From Rhodococcus marinonascens NBRC 14363 (GTDB taxonomy: Bacteria; Actinomycetota; Actinomycetes; Mycobacteriales; Mycobacteriaceae): a stretch of DNA of 64,000 nucleotides. The stretch is taken from NCBI RefSeq assembly GCF_001894885.1, contig NZ_BCXB01000007.1:1-64000 (forward strand), read 5' to 3'. Of this stretch, positions 41,387 to 49,163 are shown piece by piece (the stretch's first letter is position 1; every line of letters starts with the position of its first letter). Under the pieces are notes generated by a model that did not search any database, had not been told where the DNA came from, and saw only the letters and a program-made list of their open reading frames with translations. The position numbers and the translations under genes are program-made.

Positions 41387-42907
41387 ATGGCAAATGTGAT
41401 CGACCCCGTGTCCCACCACTCGGACACCACTCCCGACAACATCGCACTACGGGGTGCGGACAGCACCTTGACCTACCAACAGTTGCTCACCGAGGCCGTT
41501 CGCTACGCGGGCACCCTCATCGAGGCAGGCCTTTCCCCCGGCGATCGGGTCCTCCTCGCAGCGCCTTCCGTTCCCGAGTTCGTGGTCGCATACCTGGGGG
41601 TCCAGGCGGCGGGCTGCGTCGTGGTCCCGGTGAACACGATGTCCACCCGGCCCGAGACTGAGTACGTCCTTACCGATGCCGGCGTCTCGCTCGCCATTGT
41701 CTGGCACGAACTCGGACCCGCCGTCAGCGATGCCGCAGCAGCACTGGACATCCCAGTCTGGACGTTGACACCCGACGGCCCGACAACGGGCGCCGCGCCT
41801 GGATCCGTCGCCGACCGGCAACTAGACGAAACCGCCGCCATTCTCTACACGTCCGGCACCACCGGACGACCGAAGGGTGCGGAGCTCACCGTTGGAAACC
41901 TGTTGTCCGGCGGTGAGATCGGGATGGAGTGCAGTCGCGGATCGAACCAGGACCGGATCGGTACCGGACTTCCCCTGTTCCACGTGTTCGGTCAGGCCTC
42001 GGTCATGATGGCCACGTTCACAGGCGGCGGATCGTTGTCGCTGCTGGCGCGGTTCGATCCGGCAGCGATGCTCGCCATGCTGCGACGCGACCGTCTCACG
42101 ATCATGGCCGGCGTGCCGACGATGTGGAATGCGATGCTGCACGCGGCAGACGGCGCCGACCCAGAGGACTTCACGAATCTCCGCATCGCCATCTCCGGTG
42201 GCGCGTCGTTGCCGGGCAAGGTGGCGCGTGATTTCGAATCGCGATTCGGCTGCACGATCCTCGAGGGATACGGGCTCACCGAGACCACCGCGTTCGGCAC
42301 GTTCAACGACATCGACCGCGGAGGAAAGATCGGCTACACCGGACGCGCAGTACCGCGTATGGAAGTGGTCGTGAAGGATCCCAACGATGTCACCTGCCCG
42401 CCCGGCACTGTCGGTGAGGTGTTCGTGAGGGGTGCGACCGTGATGAAGGGCTACTGGAACCGGCCGTCCGACACAGCGGAGGCACTGTCCACGGACGGGT
42501 GGCTACGCACCGGGGATCTCGGGGAGACCGACGCAGACGGGGATCTTCGCATCGTCGACCGATTGAAAGACCTCATCATCCGTGGCGGCTACAACGTATA
42601 CCCCAGCGAAGTAGAAGAGGCCCTCTACGCGCACCCCGGCATCGTCGAGGCAGCGGTCGTCGGCGTACCGGACGACCACTACGGAGAAGAGGTAGCCGCG
42701 GTGGTGGCGACTGTACCCGGCACAGAACTCGACAGTGCCGAACTGATCGCCTGGGCGCGGGAAAGACTGTCCGCATACAAGATTCCCCGAATCATCTCTG
42801 TCGTCGACACCCTCCCGAAGGGATCGACCGGCAAAATCCTCAAGCGCTCGATCGACAGGACGGCGCTGCGCCAAGACACGCTGCCTGCCGAAGTACCCGA
42901 AAGGTGA
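41387..42907 (+). CDS. AMP-dependent acyl-CoA synthetase
   Basis: 506-residue ANL ligase with AAILYTSGTTGRPKGAEL, GYGLTETTAFGTFN, the hinge IVDRLKDLIIRGGYNVYPSEVEE and the catalytic Lys in KGSTGKILKRSI. Domain order and length are normal. Substrate is not evident; with MaoC upstream and a reductase 7 nt downstream it probably feeds a beta-oxidation-type pathway related to the divergent operon. Confidence 0.9.
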   Translation: MANVIDPVSHHSDTTPDNIALRGADSTLTYQQLLTEAVRYAGTLIEAGLSPGDRVLLAAPSVPEFVVAYLGVQAAGCVVVPVNTMSTRPETEYVLTDAGVSLAIVWHELGPAVSDAAAALDIPVWTLTPDGPTTGAAPGSVADRQLDETAAILYTSGTTGRPKGAELTVGNLLSGGEIGMECSRGSNQDRIGTGLPLFHVFGQASVMMATFTGGGSLSLLARFDPAAMLAMLRRDRLTIMAGVPTMWNAMLHAADGADPEDFTNLRIAISGGASLPGKVARDFESRFGCTILEGYGLTETTAFGTFNDIDRGGKIGYTGRAVPRMEVVVKDPNDVTCPPGTVGEVFVRGATVMKGYWNRPSDTAEALSTDGWLRTGDLGETDADGDLRIVDRLKDLIIRGGYNVYPSEVEEALYAHPGIVEAAVVGVPDDHYGEEVAAVVATVPGTELDSAELIAWARERLSAYKIPRIISVVDTLPKGSTGKILKRSIDRTALRQDTLPAEVPER

Positions 42908-42914
42908 AAACACA

Positions 42915-43928
42915 ATGACATCCCTGAACAGACAGGTCCGACTGGCGAAGCGTCCGATCGGTCGGCCCGACGATTCCACGTGGGAGATCACGTCCGAACC
43001 GATCTCCGAACCCTCGGCCGGCGAATTCACCGTGCAGGTGGACTACGTGTCACTCGACCCCGCCATGCGCGGATGGCTGAACGACGTGAAGTCGTACGTG
43101 CCACCGGTCCAGATCGGCGAGGTGATGCGCACGCACGCCGTCGGCCGGGTGATCGCGTCGCAGAACGCGACGTTCCCCGTCGGCAAGCTCGTCACCGGAC
43201 CGTTCGGAGTCCAGGAGTTCGCTCTCTCTGATGGGCGCGACGTTGTCATCGCGGACGAGTCGCTCGCGCCTGCACCGACGTGGCTCGGTGCGCTCGGATT
43301 TCCAGGAATGACAGCGTATTTCGGTCTTACCGATATCGGCAAGCTCGAGCAGGGCGACACTGTGCTCATCTCCGGTGCCGCGGGAGCGGTCGGGAGCATC
43401 GCAGGGCAGATCGCCAAGCTGAAGGGCGCTACGGTCATCGGCATCGCCGGTGGGCAGGAGAAGTGCGCCTGGCTCACCGACGAACTGGGTTTCGACGCCG
43501 CGATCGACTACAAGTCCGAATCCGTTGGCAAGGCACTGCATACCGCCGCACCGGACGGCATCGACATCTACTTCGACAACGTCGGCGGCGATATCCTCGA
43601 CGCCGCACTCGCCCACCTTCGCAAGAACGCGCGGGTCGCACTGTGCGGTGCGATCTCTGGCTACAACGCCACCGATCCGCAGCCTGGCCCATCACGCTAT
43701 CTCTCACTCCTGATCAACCGGGCCTCGATGACGGGGTTCATCGTGTTCGACTACCTCGACCGGTTCCCTGAGGGGATGAAGGCGATGTCGGAGTGGATTC
43801 GCACCGGTGAGATCGTCACCCGCGAGCAGGTGGAAACCGGAGGCGTCGACGCATTCGGCCGCACGCTCAACTTGCTGTTCGACGGTGCCAACACCGGAAA
43901 GTTGGTGCTGAAAGTCAGCGATCACTGA
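42915..43928 (+). CDS. NADP-dependent MDR reductase (CurA/leukotriene B4 12-hydroxydehydrogenase type)
   Basis: 337-residue zinc-free MDR enzyme with the family start NRQVRLAKRPIGRP, the segment SLDPAMRGWLNDVKSYVPPVQIGEVM, the NADPH motif SGAAGAVGSIAGQIAKLKG and YFDNVGGDILDAAL. This group reduces the double bond of enones or of 15-oxo-prostaglandins. ATG at 42915, 7 nt after the ligase gene with GAAAGG upstream. Confidence 0.9.
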   Translation: MTSLNRQVRLAKRPIGRPDDSTWEITSEPISEPSAGEFTVQVDYVSLDPAMRGWLNDVKSYVPPVQIGEVMRTHAVGRVIASQNATFPVGKLVTGPFGVQEFALSDGRDVVIADESLAPAPTWLGALGFPGMTAYFGLTDIGKLEQGDTVLISGAAGAVGSIAGQIAKLKGATVIGIAGGQEKCAWLTDELGFDAAIDYKSESVGKALHTAAPDGIDIYFDNVGGDILDAALAHLRKNARVALCGAISGYNATDPQPGPSRYLSLLINRASMTGFIVFDYLDRFPEGMKAMSEWIRTGEIVTREQVETGGVDAFGRTLNLLFDGANTGKLVLKVSDH

Positions 43929-44047
43929 CAACGCACTCGAACGGGTTTCCTCGGCCGTCATCGCCAAGGTGGCGGCCGTTCCCGATCGGTGACGAATGCC
44001 AAGGCTCACTCAAACTCAACGCAGCCTAGCCGCAGCGTAAGTCTTCG

Positions 44048-45013
44048 TCAGTTGTCTAGTTGTGGCATCACCTCCGAGGCCACCAGCTCAATCTGATCGA
44101 GGTCGTCGAAGTCGTGGATTATCAGATAGATGCGGCTGGCCCCGACTTCTGCGCAGCGACCGATCATGTCGACTAGTTCGGCGGGTGAGCCGCCACAGCC
44201 GAAGGCGCGCAAGTCGTCGACGCTGCGACCAGTGGGTTCGGCGCGTGAGGCGATCTCGGCGTCGGTTCGCCCACAGCACAGAGTCAAGGTGGTGGAGAAC
44301 GTGAGTTCGCTGGGATCGCGGCCAACGGCCCGACACGCCTCACGGACTCGCTCGAACTGTTCCGCGGCAAAGTCGATGCCGGTCGTTGGCGCTGTGGATA
44401 CGTCGCCTGACTCGGTCCCGACTGGCTGCTGATTGAATTCATTGGCGTAGCGGGCGCTGATCGCCGGAGTGCGCTTCGTGCCCCACCCACCCATGATGAT
44501 GGGAGGACCGCCCGGCTGATGAGGCTTGGGCAGTGCCGGAGAGTTCTCGAGACGAAAATGGTTGCCGTGGTAGCTGAATCGTTCACCAATCGGGGTGCGC
44601 CATAGGCCGGTGATCACCGCCAGGTATTCTTCGAGCCGATCGAAGCGCTCCTTCAGCGGCGGATAAGGGATGCCATAGGCGCGATGCTCGATCTCGACCC
44701 AGCCTGCACCGACCCCGAAGTCGACCCGTCCGCCGCTCATCTGGTCGATCTGGGCGACCTGGACAGCCAATGGACCCGGGTAGCGGAAGGTTGCTGAGGT
44801 AACCAGCGTCCCGAGTCGGATGGAGGAGGTCTCGCGGGCGATCCCCGCCAAAGTCACCCACGCGTCGATTGGCCCCGGCAGGTCATCACCCAAATAGTGG
44901 TCGCCTTCGAAGAAGCCTGAGTAGCCGAACTTCTCAGCGGCCTGCGCCAACCGCATGTGCTGTTCGTAGCGCGCCGATCCCGGTCCGGGCGCAGCGTAAA
45001 TCATCAGTTCCAT
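44048..45013 (-). CDS. LLM-class F420-dependent oxidoreductase
   Basis: 321-residue luciferase-like TIM-barrel protein: AAEKFGYSGFFEGDHYLG, SIRLGTLVTSATFRYPGPLAVQVAQIDQMSGGR (shown as its core) and the GVGAGWVEIEHRAYGI segment typical of actinobacterial F420 enzymes. Substrate unknown. It stands alone: convergent with the CurA-type gene and separated from the MHS transporter by 214 nt with a strong hairpin. Its codon use looks slightly less GC3-biased than its neighbours, so a separate origin is possible. Confidence 0.85.
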   Translation of the reverse strand: MELMIYAAPGPGSARYEQHMRLAQAAEKFGYSGFFEGDHYLGDDLPGPIDAWVTLAGIARETSSIRLGTLVTSATFRYPGPLAVQVAQIDQMSGGRVDFGVGAGWVEIEHRAYGIPYPPLKERFDRLEEYLAVITGLWRTPIGERFSYHGNHFRLENSPALPKPHQPGGPPIIMGGWGTKRTPAISARYANEFNQQPVGTESGDVSTAPTTGIDFAAEQFERVREACRAVGRDPSELTFSTTLTLCCGRTDAEIASRAEPTGRSVDDLRAFGCGGSPAELVDMIGRCAEVGASRIYLIIHDFDDLDQIELVASEVMPQLDN

Positions 45014-45139
45014 GGGTGCCGGCCTGCCTTTCGCTTATACCTGGCAGCCATCGCCCGGCGGTGGCCGCAACCCCCTTCCGCTGGATTTTACATCTGATTC
45101 ATATGCCGTGGCGCCCCCTGGCCTCCACAGACGCGCGAA

Positions 45140-45183
45140 GGCGCCGCTTGCTATCCCTGTCGGCTGGGATAGCAAGCGGCGCC
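45140..45183. terminator. 18-bp perfect inverted repeat downstream of the MHS transporter gene
   Basis: GGCGCCGCTTGCTATCCC (45140-45157) and GGGATAGCAAGCGGCGCC (45166-45183) form a perfect 18-bp stem with an 8-nt loop, 45 nt past the transporter stop codon and about 127 nt upstream of the LLM gene start. No T-tract follows on either strand, so it may act as a barrier or Rho-assisted terminator. Confidence 0.75.
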
Positions 45184-45227
45184 GCCTGGCTCAGAATGGG
45201 CGCTGAGAGCCAACCACCTCATACCCT

Positions 45228-46592
45228 CTAGTAGAACTGCGCGCCGGGAATCGCCGTGGGATCGTTGCGAACCTCTGCGGGGTTGGTCTCACGAAGCTTC
45301 CATGCGCAGAGGAGCGTCACCAAGCCCATCACGGCAATGAAGACCGAAACAAGCGTAGTTGTTCCCGTCCAGTCGATCAGCGCGATCATGATGAACGGCG
45401 TACCGCCGCTCACCGTGATAGCAGCGAGTTGGTACGACATCGACGCCGCCGAATACCGGACGTTCGGCGCGAACAACTCGCCGATGTACGCCGCGACGGG
45501 CCCGTACGTCATGGACTGGAAGACGCTGCCGACGGTAACCGCGATGAAGAACAGCACGATATTCGCGGTGTTGATCAGCATGAAGTAAGGGAACGCCCAC
45601 AGTATGATCGCGGCGGCACCGATCAGGATCATGGGCCGGCGTCCGATCTTGTCCGACATGTGTCCGGACCACATGACCACACCGACCGTCAGCCCTGCGC
45701 TGAGCAGGGAGACCGTGAGCATGTCGTTGCGATTCATGTCCAGTACCTCGGTGCCGTAGCTGAGCACACCGGCGATGGAGATGTAGAACAATGCGTTGGT
45801 AGCCGCGAGCAACCCACATGCGAGCAGAATCTTGCGCCAGTGATCCCTGATCGCCTGTGCCAGCGGCGCGCTGACAACGGTTTCCTTCTTCTTCTTCGCC
45901 TCGTTCTGGAGTTCGCGGAACTCTGGAGTGTCCTCTACCTTGTTGTGAATGTAGAGCACGATCGGGAACAGAAGTGCGCTCGCCAAGAACGGGACTCGCC
46001 AGCCCCAGCTGAGGAATGCCTCGTTCGATAGTGCCCCGGTGGCACCCAAGAGCACCGCATTACCGAGCAGGACGCCGAACGAGACACCCATCTGACCGAA
46101 TGTCCCTGAGAACCCTCGACGCTTCGGGCCTGACGACTCGGTAAGCAGGAGGACGATTCCACCCCACTGGCCGCCGCAGGCAAGGCCCTGAACGAACCGC
46201 AGGAAGACGAGAAGTATCGGTGCGGCAACGCCGATCGCCGCTGCTCCCGGGAGCAAGCCGATCAGGAACGTTGCGAGACCCATCGCCAGGAGGCTGACGA
46301 CCACGGCCGGCTTGCGGCCGTATTTGTCGCCGTAGTGACCCGCCACGATGCCACCGATCGGCCGGGCGACGAAGCCCGCCCAGAAAGTGCTGAACGAGAG
46401 CAGGGTGGCCATGAGCGGCGATTGGTCGGGAAAGAAGACCTGGGGAAAGACGAGGGCCGCAGCGGTTCCGTAGAGGAAGAAGTCGTACCACTCAATCGAA
46501 CTGCCGAAGAGTCCCGCTGTCAGCAGTTTTCGGTGCGCGCGCTTACGTTGGACTTCTGCGTCGGTACTCGGCTGCACCGCAGATGTAGTCAT
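45228..46592 (-). CDS. MFS transporter, metabolite:H+ symporter (MHS) family
   Basis: 454-residue permease with about twelve membrane helices. The MHS signature is clear: GSSIEWYDFFLYGTAAALVFP, GFVARPIGGIVAGHYGDKYGRKPAVV (the DKxGRK loop) and the helix 5 region GLACGGQWGGIVLL. Relatives import organic acids such as shikimate, alpha-ketoglutarate, benzoate-type acids or betaine. The ATG at 46592 has GAGGAG upstream and is preferred to one 12 codons earlier. It follows the TetR gene after 334 nt and shares an upstream motif with the lactonase operon. Confidence 0.9.
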   Translation of the reverse strand: MTTSAVQPSTDAEVQRKRAHRKLLTAGLFGSSIEWYDFFLYGTAAALVFPQVFFPDQSPLMATLLSFSTFWAGFVARPIGGIVAGHYGDKYGRKPAVVVSLLAMGLATFLIGLLPGAAAIGVAAPILLVFLRFVQGLACGGQWGGIVLLLTESSGPKRRGFSGTFGQMGVSFGVLLGNAVLLGATGALSNEAFLSWGWRVPFLASALLFPIVLYIHNKVEDTPEFRELQNEAKKKKETVVSAPLAQAIRDHWRKILLACGLLAATNALFYISIAGVLSYGTEVLDMNRNDMLTVSLLSAGLTVGVVMWSGHMSDKIGRRPMILIGAAAIILWAFPYFMLINTANIVLFFIAVTVGSVFQSMTYGPVAAYIGELFAPNVRYSAASMSYQLAAITVSGGTPFIMIALIDWTGTTTLVSVFIAVMGLVTLLCAWKLRETNPAEVRNDPTAIPGAQFY

Positions 46593-46640
46593 CCGATCAC
46601 TCCTCGAGATAGGTCTACGCATGGACATTGGACGATGATT

Positions 46641-46656
46641 TAGAACCTGACGCCAA
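46641..46656. promoter_or_regulatory. Shared operator motif, copy 2
   Basis: TAGAACCTGACGCCAA, 13 of 16 identical to the site upstream of the lactonase gene (TTGAATCTGACGTCAA), with the following C also shared. It is 49-64 bp upstream of the MHS transporter start. The neighbouring TetR protein is the natural candidate ligand. Confidence 0.5.
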
Positions 46657-46667
46657 CTTCAACTCGG

Positions 46668-46727
46668 CGAATTCTCGACCAGTGTGTTCGAACGGCCATG
46701 TGATGTCAATCGATTGCCGAGAATTCG
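46668..46727. repeat. Spaced inverted repeat upstream of the MHS transporter
   Basis: CGAATTCTCG at 46668-46677 and its exact reverse complement CGAGAATTCG at 46718-46727, separated by 40 bp. The spacing of about five helical turns fits a looped pair of regulator sites; chance cannot be excluded. Confidence 0.5.
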
Positions 46728-46926
46728 GATTCTGACATTGTCCTGAAAACTTATCCGTGCCAACAAAACTCGACCTACTGACGAGTAACAATGTCGAGGT
46801 ACCCGGAGCCGTGCTCATGGCCGATGAGTCACACCGAGAGCCGTCACCACCTGGGAACGCCTGATTTGCGGCGACGACACTGTTCTCCGGCAAGCGATTT
46901 CGAGACTCCGTGTACGTACCCGACGT

Positions 46927-47574
46927 CTACCGGCCTCGAGCGCGGTCAGGAATACGCAGTGCGTTGGTCCACATGCGTGCCAGTCCGGCAGTCAGCTGAT
47001 TCACCGTGGCCGATTCCCGTTCACTCAGCGGTCCGACGAAGTAGCCGTAGGCCACCCTTCCGACCATCGCGGACAACGCTTTCGATGTCAGCATCGGGTC
47101 CAGGGACGCGTCTGCAAGACCGCGAGCCTGGAGGTCGGCGATCGATCGCGCGTTGCGGCCGAAGAACGCCTCGTCCCGTTGACGTGCTAGCTCACGGAAG
47201 TTGGGGTCGACGTGCGCAACCTGCTCCAGCAGAGCTAGCAGTCGCGCATTCCGGCGCCACGCATGCAGATAGGCGCGAATGCTCGCTTCCACGACTGCGT
47301 GAACGTCCCCCTCGTCCGCCACCCGCCCCATACCCGGGTGCAGAAGGTCGTTCTGCGTCACCTCTACAACGGCCGCAAATACCTCCTCCTTATTGGCGAA
47401 GTATGTGTAGAACGAACCGGTGGAGAGTCCGGCCTCCTTGCTGATGTCGACGAGGCGCGCGTCGAGATAGCCTGCGCGCTCGAAGACCACGCGGGCCGCC
47501 GCGACCAGGCGGTCGCGGGTACGGACGCCCCGTGCGGTAACCGGCACCGCGTGTGTGGTTCGCGGACTCGACAT
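46927..47574 (-). CDS. TetR family transcriptional regulator
   Basis: 215-residue regulator with an N-terminal TetR helix-turn-helix (TRDRLVAAARVVFERAGYLDARLVDISKEAG, core given by GLSTGSFYTYFANKEEVF) and a variable ligand domain. The ATG at 47574 (SSPRTTHAVP) is 1 nt after the lactonase stop; a TTG five codons earlier is less likely. Co-transcribed with the lactonase gene, so it probably senses a substrate or product of that enzyme and may bind the shared 16-bp motif. Confidence 0.88.
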   Translation of the reverse strand: MSSPRTTHAVPVTARGVRTRDRLVAAARVVFERAGYLDARLVDISKEAGLSTGSFYTYFANKEEVFAAVVEVTQNDLLHPGMGRVADEGDVHAVVEASIRAYLHAWRRNARLLALLEQVAHVDPNFRELARQRDEAFFGRNARSIADLQARGLADASLDPMLTSKALSAMVGRVAYGYFVGPLSERESATVNQLTAGLARMWTNALRIPDRARGR

Positions 47575-47575
47575 T

Positions 47576-48568
47576 TCAGTAGGTGTCAACCTTCTCGAAA
47601 TACCTTCGCGGCGCCTCCACCAGCATTTCGGCGATCATCTTTTCTGTGACACCTCGCTCTCGGATGTACGGCAGCACGTCGTTCTCGATGTGAAGGTAAT
47701 GCCACTGAGGCAGTGCCGCCATCACGTTGGGGTCGATCCAGTCGATGTAGCAGGCGGCGTCCTGAGATAGCACCATCTGACTGGCGAACCCGCGGCGGCA
47801 CATCTCGATGAGCGTCTCGGCGCGCGCTTCGAACGTCGTCTCGAGGTTGATCCCGAACCTGTCCATCCCGAGGATGAAACCAGCCTCGGCCAGTGTGGTC
47901 AGATGCTCGACATCAGTGGTGTCGCCGCTGTGTCCGAGCACGATCCGGTCTGGTCGCACTCCCTCTTCGTCGCACATCACGCGCTTGACATGCAGGCCTG
48001 CCCCGCTGCCTGGATGGGTGTGCACCGTGATCGGAACCCCGGTGTGCCGGTGCGCCGTCGCGATCGCCCGCATCACTCGCTCGACTCCCGGCGTCGCCCC
48101 CTGCTCGTCGATCGCGCACTTCAGCAGCCCCGCACGAACCCCCGTGTCGGCGATTCCCTCTTCGATGTCTTTCACGAACATGTCGACCATGGGGTCGGGA
48201 ACCTTCGCGCCGACCACGGCGTCCAGCGCCGGACCTCGGTAGTGGAAGAAGAACGGCACGTCGCCGTAGGTGTACAGCCCCGTTGCCGCGACGATGTTCA
48301 ATTCGGGCAGCTGTTCGGCAACCCTCTGGATGCGCGGAATGTAGCGGCCGAGACCGACGACGGTCGGGTCGACAATGGTTCGGACACCCTGATCGGCGAG
48401 TGCCCGCAACTTCGCCACCGCGTCGGAGACCCGCTCCTCCTCGCTCCCCCACTCGTCCGGGTAGTTCTGCTGCACGTCCGGTGTCAGCACGAACACGTGC
48501 TCATGCATGTAGGTGCGTCCAAGTTCCGCGCTGTCGATCGGACCGCGGACCGTGTTGATCTGGGTCAT
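47576..48568 (-). CDS. Phosphotriesterase-like lactonase (amidohydrolase superfamily)
   Basis: 330-residue binuclear-metal TIM-barrel hydrolase. All metal ligands are recognisable: HEH near the start (YMHEHVF), the bridging carboxylated Lys in GLLKCAID, His in ITVHTHPGSGAG, His in IVLGHSGDTTDVEHL and the catalytic Asp in MVLSQDAACYIDW. These enzymes mostly open lactones and have weak phosphotriesterase activity. First gene of an operon with the TetR regulator. With the nearby MHS permease it suggests uptake and opening of a lactone or ester. Confidence 0.88.
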   Translation of the reverse strand: MTQINTVRGPIDSAELGRTYMHEHVFVLTPDVQQNYPDEWGSEEERVSDAVAKLRALADQGVRTIVDPTVVGLGRYIPRIQRVAEQLPELNIVAATGLYTYGDVPFFFHYRGPALDAVVGAKVPDPMVDMFVKDIEEGIADTGVRAGLLKCAIDEQGATPGVERVMRAIATAHRHTGVPITVHTHPGSGAGLHVKRVMCDEEGVRPDRIVLGHSGDTTDVEHLTTLAEAGFILGMDRFGINLETTFEARAETLIEMCRRGFASQMVLSQDAACYIDWIDPNVMAALPQWHYLHIENDVLPYIRERGVTEKMIAEMLVEAPRRYFEKVDTY

Positions 48569-48761
48569 GAAGACTCGCCCTCTCCAGGTGTGACTGCCGT
48601 CATATTCCTGGCGTAAGGGTAGAGCTAACTTGAATCTGACGTCAACATTTAGTCGGAGTGTCTACTGGATTTCCACGAAGCACCCCGTGCCGTCCCAACG
48701 TTCGTTCCGGATTCCACATCGGGCAGCGTGGCTGGCTCGAGCGGGCGCAGCGGATTGCCGA
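48569..48761. other. Region upstream of the lactonase gene
   Basis: 193 nt between the lactonase start and the stop of the epoxide-hydrolase-like gene. Apart from the shared 16-bp motif at 48630-48645 nothing recognisable is seen. Confidence 0.5.
48630..48645. promoter_or_regulatory. Shared operator motif, copy 3
   Basis: TTGAATCTGACGTCAA, the best-formed copy, with TTGA/TCAA half sites. It lies 62-77 bp upstream of the lactonase start, where an autoregulating TetR site is expected. Confidence 0.5.
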
Positions 48762-49163
48762 CTATCCCTCCCCGGCGGCTTCCCGGATCGGAGCCATGTC
48801 GAAATAGTCGCGCCAACTGGTGATCTTGCCGTCGGCGATCTCGAAGACACCGACGACGGGCAGTTCGACGACCTTCCTACCCAGAGTCAACACGTCGGTC
48901 CGTTCGTTCATCACCACACCACTCGACTGTTGGGCGTCGGGGCCCTGCCCGCCGTCGGTGATCTGCCGGTGCACTCGGAAGTCGATTCCGCCGAACGCCG
49001 CGATGAACCCGGTGATGAACTCGCGGATCGCCTCACGACCGGCGACGGGTTCCATCGGAATATTGTGATAGACGGCATCTTCCGCAAAGTACTCGACAAT
49101 CTTCGCCGGATCCGGCTCGATCCATTCGGCGCAGAATTGCGTGATCAGTTGATCCGGGGTCAT
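48762..49163 (-). CDS. Limonene-1,2-epoxide hydrolase-like NTF2-fold protein
   Basis: 133-residue cone-shaped (NTF2/SnoaL) protein. It keeps the segments that carry the Asp-Arg-Asp catalytic triad of limonene-1,2-epoxide hydrolase: MNERTDVLTLG (Arg and Asp) and ITSWRDYFDM (Asp). YHNIPMEPVAG is also typical. In M. tuberculosis a member (EphG) opens cholesterol epoxide, so a sterol or terpene epoxide is a possible substrate. The ATG at 49163 overlaps the cysQ-fusion stop by 4 nt, which ties it to the sulfate-activation operon. Confidence 0.85.
   Translation of the reverse strand: MTPDQLITQFCAEWIEPDPAKIVEYFAEDAVYHNIPMEPVAGREAIREFITGFIAAFGGIDFRVHRQITDGGQGPDAQQSSGVVMNERTDVLTLGRKVVELPVVGVFEIADGKITSWRDYFDMAPIREAAGEG

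Larger units (their letters stand above)
46593..46926. other. MHS transporter upstream region
   Basis: 334 nt without a credible gene. It contains a copy of the shared 16-bp motif (46641-46656) and a spaced inverted repeat CGAATTCTCG (46668-46677) and CGAGAATTCG (46718-46727), whose centres are 50 bp apart. Both look like regulator sites for the transporter gene. Confidence 0.55.
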
